Below the pieces are notes generated by a model. It made no database searches, was not told the origin of the DNA, and saw only the letters and a list, made by a program, of their open reading frames with translations. From Polytrichum commune (taxonomy: Eukaryota; Streptophyta; Polytrichopsida; Polytrichales; Polytrichaceae): DNA of 64,000 nt. The DNA is taken from the NCBI GenBank assembly GCA_950295325.1, contig OX485809.1, forward strand, positions 23,500,001 through 23,564,000, written 5' to 3'. Made by a program: the position numbers and the translations under genes. Shown piece by piece: positions 23,684 through 34,734 of the stretch (the stretch's first letter is position 1; every line of letters starts with the position of its first letter).

Positions 23684-24435
23684 GGGGGCATTCACGGTTG
23701 AGGTACTACTTTTGGGACAAAGGACTTAAGGACTATGTCGCATTGATCTTGGTGTTTATCATGATTTACTATTATTTGATCAATAAATTTTACATAAATA
23801 AGTAGATAGTTCATAAGCTTTATTAAGAAATATTTTTATTATTATTTAATAATCACCCTAAACCCTAAACCACATCAATGGCATTTTTTTGCTATTTAGG
23901 TGTGCATTGGAGGTCAATTATTTCTTGTTTTGCATCTTAGTACCTTGGTATAAGTGTCATGTGTCCGTTCATATAATTTTTTTGTCCAATTCTAATACTA
24001 GACGTTCCTTTTACGTGTGGCCGTAATTATATGTATTTTTGGCCATGTTTGGTGCCTCATGTAAAATTGGGCAATTGGTATTCATTGTTCAATACATACT
24101 TGGTTCTATTGGTACACACTTGAACGATGATTGTGAGGAAATTTTTTGGGATCGTTTCGATTGATTCTTGTTGTCCTTTTCATTCCTTGATCCTAAGGTG
24201 AACAATTAAGACAACACTCCTAAATGTCCTTTAAGGAATCAAAATGATATCTTAGATGACCCTATTCCTTCTAAATTAACTTTGTCGGTGTACTCAATAT
24301 GGAGTATGAAATGTAGGTATGATCCAAAATATGCTTCACAATACAAATCTAAGCATACTAAGCATGTGAAGTTATCTAAAAAAATCCTTTTTCCGTTAGA
24401 CACCCAAAAGTAGTACCCCAACCGTGAATGCCCCC
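23684..24435. mobile_element. TIR element with 4-bp duplication, copy 1 (752 bp)
   Basis: Begins GGGGGCATTCACGGTTG and ends with CAACCGTGAATGCCCCC, giving inverted repeats of about 33 bp with one mismatch. A 4-bp duplication TGTT flanks it (23680-23683, 24436-24439). It contains about two CCCTAAA units near 23857. No transposase. A second copy at 40431-41191 also has a 4-bp duplication. I cannot name the superfamily; 4-bp duplications are unusual among plant DNA transposons. Confidence 0.85.
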
Positions 24436-24439
24436 TGTT

Positions 24440-25266
24440 ATTCATTGGACATAGATATGTGGCTTTCTTCCAATGATAGCTCCGATGACGAGATTCTTGA
24501 GGATGAGTCACGGTTTATGGTTATCTACACCATGATACATGTTTGCGCTAACACCTGGGAATTTTTCAATTCTTATGAGCTAGAGGATGGAGGACAAGGT
24601 GTAGTTGATTACAACCATGTTGTGCATGATGTCTATTGCATATGAGAGTCATTCCTCAAAATTTCAAGGCCTTCAAGAACTTCATTGTAGTTAAGTTTGA
24701 TGGGATTTGTGAATCAGTTTTGTTAGTCATTGCATCTCATGCTCGATCCACTAGCGAGGTTCATAAACTCTTGGATCACCCTAAGAAGTTATAATCCCTA
24801 AAGAAAGCAAACAAATTTGTTAGGCTGTTGGAGCACTACAAAGACCTAAGGTAGAGGGTGCTTAAACCAACACTTTAAGCTATTGCACATACATATGGCC
24901 ACATGGTTGATATAAAAACTATATATTCATATTAGCCTTTGTTCTAAACATAGGTATAAAGAATGAAAAAATATTTTTAGCCTCAATTAGATATTTGATG
25001 AATATTTAAAGTCAAAACCACTAGCTTTCTTAAACCAATATATAAGCGCCATGTATGACAACCTTAAATATGATGAGGATTCCCACCTTCATCACCCAAA
25101 ACCAACAGAACATAGTTGGGTACTATATCCAAACTAGATCAAAGACCAATTAGTAACATGCACAAAGTCACATGGCCACCTCCATGATCCCACCTAGTTC
25201 GTTTGCAAAACCATCACCTTGCATCCGGAGTACCAACCCCCTTTGTGCTTTGTGGGCCTACCTCCT
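24440..25266. other. No gene recognised
   Basis: A 73-codon open frame (24424-24645) straddles the element end and has no known motif. Nothing else stands out. Confidence 0.35.
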
Positions 25267-26155
25267 GTCACGGTATGCGGCGTCGGCGGCCACACCTTAT
25301 CCGTTGGGTTTCATCCATCTAGATTTGGATGGATGAATCTTATTTGTGGAGATGAAGGCTCCTAAGTGAGGAGCCTCCTCCTTGGCTTGGCATTCTTGCC
25401 AAGTCAAGTCTTATGAGTGAGTGTGTGGAGAGAGCTTGTGTGAGGTGAAGATTGCATGTTTTTGCAATAAATCTTGAGTTCTTCTTCCCCTACTTACATT
25501 CTTGGATTCTCCCGTGGTGGAGTGAGAGATAACTTGACTCATTGTGTGCATTTGAAGAGAGATTTAGAGCTCTTATGAGTGTTTGACTCTCTTCTTTATA
25601 TGTCGAGGTGTATTGTTTATGTGTGACTTTGCTATGTTTTAGTGTTATTTGTTAGTGGTGGTTGGTACTCGAACTGCAGTGACACACAATCGCTATTTAC
25701 ACGACACTCCGTGACTTTGTGAATAGAATGACTATAACCCTTTCCCCCCTGCAGTGTATAGAATGGCTAGAATAGGCATTGACAAGCCACCCTAAACCCA
25801 CCTTGAACCAACCTGAGATAGAGTGAAGCCCGTTACCTACCCTACATGAAGGTAGTGGAGGTCGCTATGAAGTGGCATCACTAATGGCACCTAAAAGCGT
25901 CACTCTGTGGGCCCATACACTCCTACACCATGGGGAACGCTTCAAAACAGTAAAGTGTTGGTAATTGGGAGGTGTTTATAGGTGTTGACTTTGGGTGGGG
26001 TATTTGTTTTAGTACCCTCTACCTTATTGGAGTTGCTGGTTTGCAGCTATTAGTCTGCAATTGCTTAAGCAGAATGCAAAGGATTAGCGCTCTTGACCCT
26101 TGCTAGAATTGAAAAGTAACCAAGATTGTTAAGGGGTGCCAATAAGGGTTGCAAT
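25267..26155 (+). mobile_element. Decayed LTR related to the solo LTR at 2561
   Basis: The last 110 bp (GATTAGCGCTCTTGACCC, TTGCTAGAATTGAAAAG, then AAGGGTTGCAATA) align with the 3' end of the 2561-3533 LTR. The left edge is set only by a TGTCAC start and is uncertain. No clear target-site duplication is left. Confidence 0.5.
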
Positions 26156-27639
26156 AGACCCTGTGTCCACCTCCTTCACCAATGACTGCTCGTAAATATT
26201 CATTATCTCACGCATAAGAACAAGCATTTGCACGGGTAGATCACTTAGTGCATTTTAAAAACGACGTGCGGCATAATATAGAGAGGATTAAAATCATTTG
26301 AAATAAAAATTATAAAGGAATTCCAAACAATGAAGGGGCCATTAAATGTAGATAATCCCATTATAAGTAAGTTAGATGGACATAAAACGTGGGCCATTAA
26401 TTTTTTGTAAAATTAATATAGGGGCCGAAGATAAAGATCCTAGAAGGTATGTTTAGTATTTTTTTTTTTTTGTGTAAACTGCTGGTATTTTTTCTTCCTC
26501 TAAACCCTAAACTCACATGCACAAGCAACTCCAGAATTACAAGATTCCTAAACTGTTGCCGTTCTTCCCGTTTTCTGATGAGTTTGGGTCAGCATTTTGT
26601 AAACCGCATGTTGTGTTTGTGAACACACGGACACTTTTCCTCTGTTTCCACCCTTACCCTATTTGTGGTGTACTTGGGATTATTTTGTACGCGCTGTAAC
26701 ATTGTGGACTCCACCCTAAATTGTAAATTTTAAACCCGTTTTACTATACTTTGTGTTTTTGATCACTTGCATTGCAATGACCGCTATGGTATTTGTGTTG
26801 GCATCTCCTATGTGTTTTCATCATAACAGTGTTTGCAATGATATTACTTTGCTATGGTCTCCTATGTGTTTTTTTCATAACTCAGTTTGCAATGGTATTA
26901 CTGTTTGCACCCTTCTTTGTTTTCATGCTTTCCCTCAACACTCGTCAATTACGTTAGGAAGTAAATTAGCTTTTATTACTTAAAAAGAATATAGAGTACA
27001 AAAAATTACAGTGACTTGGACAATATAAGTAATGGAAGGGTGCAAACAAATGGGCCATTTTTGAAATTTAAGTAATTATAGGGAGGTTTTAATTTAACCC
27101 TTGAAGGTAAATAGTCCCAAAACAAAAAACCCCAGCCGCACGTGGTGCACAAAAATGCCTTAGAGTGATCTACCCATGAGCATTTGTAAATGATTTTCCT
27201 CGCCATGCTTGGCCTTCATTCACGACCGCTCATTCAAGAATGTATCCTTTACTACGTGGTCCTTGTTTTGTTGTTCTCACGCCTCTTCCTTTCTTCATAA
27301 TGCATCCTCTTCATGTTTGACACAAAAAAAATTATTGGATCATAGCAGTAAACTAGTCAAATTGTTAATCATAGGACCCCCCCGGAGATAGATTGCAACC
27401 CCTCGGCCTAAGGACTTGAGACATGATACAAACCCTTCATAGTTTTTGACCTCAATGGGGTGTTTTGTCACACCAAACACATCCCCAAGGTTCCCACACG
27501 GCCCTTCCGTCATCCTGACGAGAGGGACTATGACGGGGAGCTCGACACTCTCATTAACCGGAAGGTTGTCCGCGCCCGTCCCGGCTTGTGAGACTTCCTT
27601 CAAGAGATGCTCGACATAGCTCATGTCGTTGTGTGGAGC
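26156..27639. other. No gene recognised
   Basis: Contains CTCTAAACCCTAAAC near 26498 and a patch at 27095-27170 resembling 6115-6195. A minus-strand open frame of 126 codons at 27340-27720 (KHPIEVKNYEGFVSCLKSL) may be part of the FCP1-like repeat family read from the other strand; I do not recognise it. Confidence 0.35.
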
Positions 27640-27915
27640 TCTATGGTCTTGGAGAACACAGAGCCCATTGTCTAGTTTCTTTTCTGTGATCTCCCGAGCC
27701 CTTGCCTTGTCCTCGGTCAAGAGGCATGCGATGAGCTACTTGATGAGAAGGGTGTGCTAGTTCCCAAATTTGGTGGTCGAGGCAGAGCGCCACCGTTCCT
27801 CAAGGTCCTCAGGTCAAGACTATGGTGAGGTGTCCTCCTGTTGGAGAAAGTACCCCACGGATGCTGGCCAACTTTGGAGAACACCTTATTTATCGACGGC
27901 AACCCTGCCAAATCT
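27640..27915 (+). pseudogene. Degenerate second copy of the FCP1/NIF-like fragment
   Basis: The plus strand matches the minus-strand frame of 8144-7870: LVLGQEACDELLDEKG, PKFGGRGRAPPFLKVLRSRLW, and TLENTLFIDGNPA in place of the TLLIDDN motif. In-frame stops follow the early EPIV segment and RLW, and the second Asp of the IDD motif is lost. It is a dead copy of the same repeat family. Confidence 0.55.
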
Positions 27916-28835
27916 AAAAATTATGTCCTTGAATAGTTTCAAAATCATCAAAAAGTTTCTGATTACCAAAAATAGTGTTACTAGAGAAAAATAAGATGTC
28001 CCCCTTATATAAACTAGTATGTACGTTAATGCCTTAAAAATTCACATTGATTTTTGTTTTGGTTGGTGGTTGATATGAATGAGACACTTGCTTCAGAAAA
28101 TATGCCAATGGAGATTTTTTTTATGGCTATATCCGGTATGTGAAGGACATTCTATTGGATGCGTTGCATGAAACGAGCTCACTACCATAGGTCTAATGAC
28201 AAGATTGTTTGATATATTAGGATGCCTAGTGTAACTTGGCTTAGTTTCACATGCTTCTGCTTTGCAACCTTATGGAGGTTTTGTGGTTCCACGTGTGCAC
28301 CCCAATGCCCCCCCCCCCCCCTTGGTGTCTCGGGTCCTAGTGACCTCGTATGGATTTTGGCAATGAAATAAAGGTTGTTTCATTTGTTAAAAAAAATAAC
28401 ACTCAATCAATGCATTGCTAGCTCCCGATATTTCCCATGCCTTTCACCCTATTAGTCCTGTTATTGGCTACAATAAGTGGCCATTCTCCAACCCCTAAAC
28501 CCTAAAACTGTAGAACAACTCACGTTTGTTCGTCATATGTTCAGTTGTTGAATCAACGCATCATGTACTGGACTGAGTTATACGAGTCATGAATGCAAAT
28601 AAGAATGTAGACACCATGAATGCGAAAATGGGATCCTCATCTGATGTAGTAGCTTGTTCTTCGTCATTTGAGATTGATGAATTGAGGCTACGGCAACAGC
28701 AATGTGTGTTGCGCTAAGCGTATCAGGACGTGGTCCTATTTGTTTACCCCTAGTTTTCTTTGGGAGGTTCGGGACAATCAGATGTCCAGTGCTATCCACA
28801 AGACTTGCCACAGTTGAAACGCTTTGATCGACTCT
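27916..28835. other. No gene recognised
   Basis: A C-run of about 13 lies at 28307-28321, and AATAAAG plus an A-run near 28368-28396 loosely resembles a retroposed 3' end. CCCTAAACCCTAAAA occurs near 28492. Confidence 0.35.
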
Positions 28836-29552
28836 TCAGATCACAAATATATTCCACATCTCTTTTATGTTGGTCCTTTCGAGAGAAATGAGGGCGAGAA
28901 TATGGTCTTCAGGTGTATCCTCTGGTGAAAAAGCTTTATCAAAACTCTCTTCAATGTTCCCTTGAGCCTTGAGTATTGCCTCATGACGGAGTAAACACTT
29001 CTCCAGGTAAACCGATGTTTGTTTCTCTTTGTTCACGTTTGACCATGCTGCAATGACATTGTTGAAGGTAGGAGGCAAACTAGAAATAATTTCTGCGATG
29101 ATCACGCACTCTGTGAAGGCTTGCCCTAAGTCAGATAATACTAGAGCCACGCTAGATATATTTTTCTCTATGAGAAGAAATATCATCAGATGAGCTCATC
29201 CTATATTGGTCAAAGGATTTTTCCTGGAGGTTGAACTCGTTCCCTTCAGTCCTCTTGAGGTGTAATGCACGCAACTTATTCCACATGGCTGCTACATCCT
29301 GGTATGTGGTAGGTTTGCCATAGTAAGTGCCTGGAGGCCGCATTTTTTCTTGTCCCAGATTTTTTGTTGAATGCGTAGGGTTGCTTCTCAAAAGGATCGG
29401 CGTCATCTGGCATGACTGGCCTGTCAACAATTTGAGCAGCTCCTTGGCCTCAAACAAAATTTCCAGACCGAGAGCCCTTGCCATCAAAGATTTCGAGGTT
29501 CAATATTTTGGCCGATTGCCATCCATGGTGATGCTTGGAACAAGAAAACAAG
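28836..29552 (-). pseudogene. Ty1/copia gag (UBN2-type) remains
   Basis: On the minus strand, from an ATG at about 29525, frames with shifts read IVDRPVMPDDADPFEKQ, then MWNKLRALHLKRTEGNEF, then SVALVLSDLGQAFTECVII and EIISSLPPTFNNVIAAWS, and RHEAILKAQG. This order (a MW-x-x-L block, a helix on each side of LPPxF, then the LxxxExxL-like segment) is typical of the gag polypeptide of copia retrotransposons. At least two frame changes (near 29400 and near 29170) and early stops make it inactive. No zinc knuckle, protease, integrase or reverse transcriptase is seen downstream (lower coordinates), so only the gag end of the element remains. Confidence 0.7.
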
Positions 29553-30199
29553 AAAAATAATATGATCCGATGACAAGAAAGCAAGGTTTGATGACAAATT
29601 CCTCCTGATAGAGACAAGCAAGGGGAATTTTATGTTAGGTTTGCTTGTTCGATGTAGGTTTGAATCTGACTTCGAGAGTTGATAGCCTAATAATATACGT
29701 CAATCCGAGGGGTGAACATTCCCACAACAGAAGACATGAGCCATCGAAATATGGATGGAAGTGACGGAACCGGATAACACCTAGCCGCAAGCAGGCTATG
29801 GGATACATGACAAAAACGAGGTGTAGGATGAGGGATTGTACTCTATACTGTGAAACATCTAGTAAGCTGCTAAGACAGTGACTATAAGAAGACAACATAA
29901 ATACTGAAGAATTGTTTTGAGTAAACACGAAATCGAGAAACAAAAGGAAGTTATCCAGGAAGTTATCTAGAAATGGAACGTCGGACGGCACATGCGGTGT
30001 CCATAACCTAAACAAAATATACAGTTCAGATGCTTTAGGAGAATGTTAACCAGAATGTGGTATTCTTTTTCGATATCTGCAAAATGCAGAATGAGTCATA
30101 TCCACAACAGTTCAAAGTATGCCTGTTGAATGCAGCTGAACGCAGTGCATCATTCTATAGCTCTATATCTGTCTACGATTGGAAAGACTGCACCACGTA
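29553..30199. other. Flank of copia remains, possible LTR piece
   Basis: On the minus strand, sequence ending ...CCTAACA at 29634 could be an LTR end ahead of gag, but no tRNA primer-binding site or matching LTR start was found. The last two bases (TA) are the left duplication of the next element. Confidence 0.25.
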
Positions 30200-31768
30200 T
30201 GGTATTTAGTGTCACAAGCGTAACAGTTTCACATACCCTATTTTAAGGCGTATGCTAGGTAACACTAATGACCAACAACTTCACCATGAGTGTCACCTCA
30301 TGACACTCAGCGTTCAAGTGCGCTTACTAATTTCTTGGGATGAATTTGTTCAAAAGTGTTGTGAGGTGTATCCCTATTTTTAGACAATGGTCTAGAAGTT
30401 GACTAAATTATACACAAATGACACTTGACATTAGTATGTTCAAGAATATTTTCCTCTTGCATACTCAAGTCTAAACACATTCATGACACTTGCCATCAAT
30501 GTCCGGGGAGAACCGGTATTTAGTGTAATGGTGGCCGGTTGGTTTTGTGAAAAGTCTGGTTGAATTGGGAATGTGGACGATGTGAAACCGGTGCTTTAAA
30601 AATAAAAACGAATTTCAACCGGCAACCATTTTGAGGAGGAGGATTTTTATCCGGATGAATTGTGAAATAGGTGGATTTCATCCGGTTTGATTCATCTAGG
30701 GCCGGATCTCATCTTGTTCTAGAGATTAGGTTATGTGTTCGTTGTAGGCTTGTAGCAATTTGGTGAATGATGGATAGGCGAAGCTTTTGCTTCATTATTG
30801 CATTTTATTGTTGACGGCTAGCGTTTAGAATGTATTATGCGTGTGTCTATGAAAGATCTTTGTGGTGATCTTGATAACGTACTAATAGAAGCCATAGCTT
30901 TATGGAGGAACTCTACAAAGTTTAGATGGTTGTTTTCATATCCACAGAGATACCTTTCAGGGCGTTTTCCTCTTGAAGGTGAAGATGATATTGTTGATTT
31001 TGACTCGAACAACTGATGAATTTCATTTTTGTATATAGTATGGTATGCTTGGTTACTCTTTTATCATGTTGTGGCCTCAAATCTAATATGAGGTTTTAAG
31101 ACCTATGTATGATAGAAGAGTAAATCCATGGCCATCAACCGGTTGATGGGTTATTTCAAGTTCAACTCCTGCTATGGATAAATTGTTGATCATTGTTATT
31201 GTTTCTTGTATGTAATGACTTGTTGATCATTGTTGTTGGATGTTGATATGTTCTTTGAACGTTGTTGTTGAATGGTGTATGTTGTTTGTAGATAGAAATT
31301 TGGTACATTGGAAACCAGCTTACTTATCAATGCCCAAGTTTTTGGTTGGTTGTCATAACAATGAAGAGGAAATTAGCTGGCACTTGAAAAAAAATATAGG
31401 ATATTGGCCGGTCCAAATTAATGGCAACAAGTTTGCAACCGCTCAAATCCTGAAAAAACCGGTAGAAGTTGTGAAGGGGCGGAATTTAGCTGGTTGAGCT
31501 CAAAAATCTCCCAAACCCTGCTTGCCATTAGTATGCTCCTCAATAATTATATCTTCCCCTTGCATACTAGAACGCAAAACTATCATCTCAAGTATCCCTC
31601 TATGTGGTGGGCTACTCTACATGTCATAAAATAAATGATTTCTCACTTTAAAAAGTTACTTATGTTGGCTAATAGTATCAAATTGACAATTAGTGGATGT
31701 GACACTTTGAGACCTCTAGGGGTCTAGTTTAGGCCCTTCCCAAATAGTGTGCGTGACACTAAATACCA
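30200..31768. mobile_element. TA-flanked TIR element carrying a nested hAT element
   Basis: Ends TGGTATTTAGTGTCAC and GTGACACTAAATACCA are perfect inverted repeats, flanked by TA (30198-30199, 31769-31770), as in Tc1/mariner-Stowaway elements. Removing the nested hAT element and one of its duplications leaves about 537 bp. Related copies with the same end motif are at 49209-49522 and 53576-53928. Confidence 0.8.
30497..31520. mobile_element. hAT-type element nested in the TA element, 1024 bp
   Basis: Starts CAATGTCCGGGGAGAACCGG and ends TCTCCCAAACCCTG. Perfect 8-bp target-site duplication CTTGCCAT at 30489-30496 and 31521-31528. Its start matches MITE family 1, but it is much longer, so it may be a relative of the source element. 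Open frames inside (30818-31012 minus, 31240-31497 plus) show no transposase motif; the latter reads coding-like (WPVQINGNKFATAQILKKP). Confidence 0.88.
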
Positions 31769-31770
31769 TA

Positions 31771-32461
31771 AGAGGTGGGAGACACTGCCTACAGCACGTC
31801 CACTACATCTAGGATGGTCTACGGATGAACGTAGTTGCACTGAACGTTAATCATGTACCCAAAGATTATGAAAATGCTCTGCACTTGTTGATTGGACAAC
31901 TAATGTCCCAAGTGCCGAGGACAAAGCGTTATATACATAATATGAGGAAGCCTAACCTGGCAGCTGGCTAGAAATCCAAACCTTATGACTACTGCACAGA
32001 TTCTGATAGGTATCTAATTCCTCCAGAATGCTAACGAATATCGTTGGTTGGCATTCACCTCGATCAGCAATCTTCAAAGCCAAATTGGGAGCAGAAGGAG
32101 TCTCTGAGATTCGAGTCAAAAGAGCAGAGTCTACTTCACCTAAGCCTAGCATTTACAAGCATTGGTAGATTATAAGATTAACGACATACAAGTACTGCCT
32201 GGAATATTATTTCGTGAAAGTGCAGTCCGATTGGTTTATACAAACATTGACAAAAAGCACTGCATTTCGCAAACGACGATCCCCTTCCTTAAAAAAATGT
32301 GATAGATGTTTATTCCACAGTAGACAGCAGCTCGTCACATCCTAAGCCACATGATCTCATTACAGTTTCGCACTCCATTGTTCATACCAATTGCCTCAAG
32401 CAAATATTTGGTGCGATAACGTTCGCGCTTCGCCAACCCGACTCACTATTCATAGTACTGT
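31771..32461. other. 3' flank of the actinoporin-like gene
   Basis: No other gene recognised. Part of 32380-32461 is probably the gene's 3' UTR; the polyadenylation site could not be placed. Confidence 0.4.
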
Positions 32462-33700
32462 CTATGCCTTCCTGATTTCCAGCTCCAGGGTGGCTTGGCC
32501 ATTGGTGGTCATGTTGCCGAGGAAGTAGAATCCGTTGATGGTTCCGCTTTTCCAGCTGCCGGCCTTGTGGGGGTAGGGCATGCCCCAAATGCCCTGGTAC
32601 AAGTTGTGGTGGAGGTCCTTGTTGGGGCCGGCACGGCCATTCACCACGGTGACGTTCCACCAGTTCTCGTACAAATTGTAGTCGAATGGCACTTGGTACA
32701 TCACGTGCACGGTCTTGTTCACGTCCTGCCATTCCAAAGTATCCCGATTATAATACGTAGTTTGTCTATCTATATATATGTATCACGAGTCATATGGTCA
32801 GTAATTCCCCGTTATTTGCCCAATTTGCAGGATGAGCAGCTCCAATATGAGGAGCTGCTCAGCAGACCAACCTGTAGCCTAAACTACAACTACACCCTGA
32901 ATGTCCATGTGAACTTCGTACAAACCGCAAAGACGACATATTATGTATGTGTTGATGGTCACTACAAATTCTCTACAATTTATTGATGGTTCGGAATTCA
33001 CAATTTGCGGGTCACTCATATGGAGATCATATGTGCCATGTTTATATCAACAAGTGAGAAATGTGCATCACAGGTATATACCGGCATGTAGTAGGAGTAG
33101 GTGCCGATCGCACCGCGAGCAGCCATTTGTGACTTGCGCGCGCCCCACTCGCAAACGTAATTTGGTGGGACCTCGTAAGGAATCACAGCATCGGACGTTC
33201 CGCTGCTGTAGTAGATTCCAGAGCTCTGGAATCGGTGCTGCGAAGGTCAACAAATAACGAGGGTTCCATCATCAGTATAATTTTATATGCTCGTGCGTAA
33301 CCCCCTGCCATCAACATGTGCCTGCCGGTCAATCTAGAAATCCAGTCTCTACACAATGCTGCAAATTCGACAGTCTTCATGTATGCCTGACAGTACAACA
33401 ATGCAATTCCACAGCTAGTGTATAATTTACAGGCGTTTTGTTCTTGAGGCCGATGCCTATCTTTCGTTCCACGTTAAGAAGACGGTTCATGAGGTTTATG
33501 AGGTTCTGTATGTGGAACTTGGCCATCTCCACCGCTCCTCCGATGACTCCCCCTGCAATCCTCTTATTGGGGTCGCTTTCGACGGCCGGAACCACTTCGT
33601 CGGCATCTCCTTCCTCTGTTGCCGTTGGTGGTGCGTCGTCCTCTGTGATGGGGTTCTCCTTGGACCCCAACTCCGCCTTCATGTCTGCGCTGCTCGCCAT
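32462..33700 (-). CDS. Actinoporin-like protein (bryoporin type), three exons
   Basis: Coding exons are 33700-33431, 33237-33082 and 32725-32462, all phase 0 with GT-AG introns, for 229 residues. The start is the ATG at 33700; the preceding CACAG acceptor (ending 33721) suggests a 5' UTR intron. Residues 1-40 are an acidic, Pro/Thr-rich leader, longer than in classical actinoporins. A Gly-rich segment then leads into an amphipathic helix (AVEMAKFHIQNLINLMNRLL, about residues 50-70), which in the family inserts into membrane. Exon 3 has the aromatic NLYENWWNV block of the lipid headgroup site. Actinoporins are pore-forming proteins that bind sphingomyelin; the moss member bryoporin is haemolytic and induced by water stress. 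No signal peptide is seen, as in the moss protein. Frame and splice sites look intact. Its promoter region is duplicated at 41801-44159. Confidence 0.82.
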
Positions 33701-34592
33701 TCTTGCGGAAGTGATTGAACCTGTGAATACCACACACTGCCGACGATCAGTGTGTATGCATGACGATCATCATCGATGATGAACAGTACAATGTATATCA
33801 CGAGTCTTATATGGCCCAAGGATTCGTGGTGTCTGCGTGAACTCATCCGTTAGAAAGGTAAAAATTCAAAGCGAAAATGCTGTGAACTATTGAATAGCCT
33901 TTACATGCGTGTTTTTTAATCATTCAACTCGAAAGATAGCATCAGAGACCCCCCCAATTACTTCAATGGAGTCTAAATGGAAAAACTCGACCCTCCAACT
34001 TTTCTATGCTAGTCTCTAGAGCCCCTCCATCCACGAAGGATGAGTTTACATAGACGCTGCGATCCCCAAGCTGGCGTTATAATTGCTATGTATGCGGTAA
34101 GGATGTGCCAGGTTTGTCGTAATACGTTTCTTGGGAAGACTTAGGACATACACAAGGTCCGTGAACTGGATAATCATTGAACTATACAAGCGCAGTCTGA
34201 ATGGAAGCTGACAAGCAAGTCGTTATAGCGTGGTCATGGGCAAATTGCAAGATGAAGAGTAGGCCAATCGATCGACAATGAAGGTGCATTGGGGAAATTC
34301 GTCTGCCAGCTACTTCGAGTTACATCACCTCAATCAATAAAGAGTTATCAGACGCGGGTCTGGAGAAAAGACCACATCAAGCACAGAGAACAACAATCTA
34401 AATAATGAGACAACAAGCTGAGATCAATTGCAATATTGCATTTCAGCTAGCAGAACAAATCATACGCCACTGCACTTGAATTACAAAGCAAAGGAGTGTC
34501 ACCTTCGAAGTCACGGGTGTTGATCTGCAATGAGCTGAGCGCTGCAAGTGTGGGAGTTGGAGTGATCCTGATGATCAATGGACTCCGGCGTC

Positions 34593-34602
34593 TATATATA
34601 TA
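34593..34602 (-). promoter_or_regulatory. TATA box of the actinoporin-like gene
   Basis: TATATATATA in a GC-richer context (GGC before, GACGCCGG after on the minus strand), about 890 bp upstream of the ATG. That distance fits a 5' UTR with an intron. The identical box occurs in the duplicate at 43291-43300. Confidence 0.55.
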
Positions 34603-34734
34603 GCCTCCGCAAGGGTCTGCCTTCGTAGCACGCATGCACTAGAATAGCTACTGTAGCTGATCCTTCACGAGAGAGTTGCCTGAGTGGATAAGGTTCCCGG
34701 TCAGGGGGCTTGTTCCTTTCTCGGGGTCACAATA

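Noticed and set aside
28285-28400. Retroposed transcript end (AATAAAG with an A-run)
   Set aside because: No upstream coding sequence and no flanking duplication could be found.
29634-30010. Complete copia LTR next to the gag remains
   Set aside because: Start and end motifs are only loosely inverted, and neither a primer-binding site nor a target duplication is visible.
32495-32986. 163-codon plus-strand open frame
   Set aside because: Antisense shadow of the last actinoporin-like exon and its intron.
33068-33257. Open frames across the middle of the actinoporin-like gene
   Set aside because: They are out of frame with the exon supported by splice sites and family pattern.
34447-34635. 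62-codon open frame present in both duplicated copies
   Set aside because: Its identity only reflects the recent duplication; it overlaps the TATA box and leader of the actinoporin-like gene.
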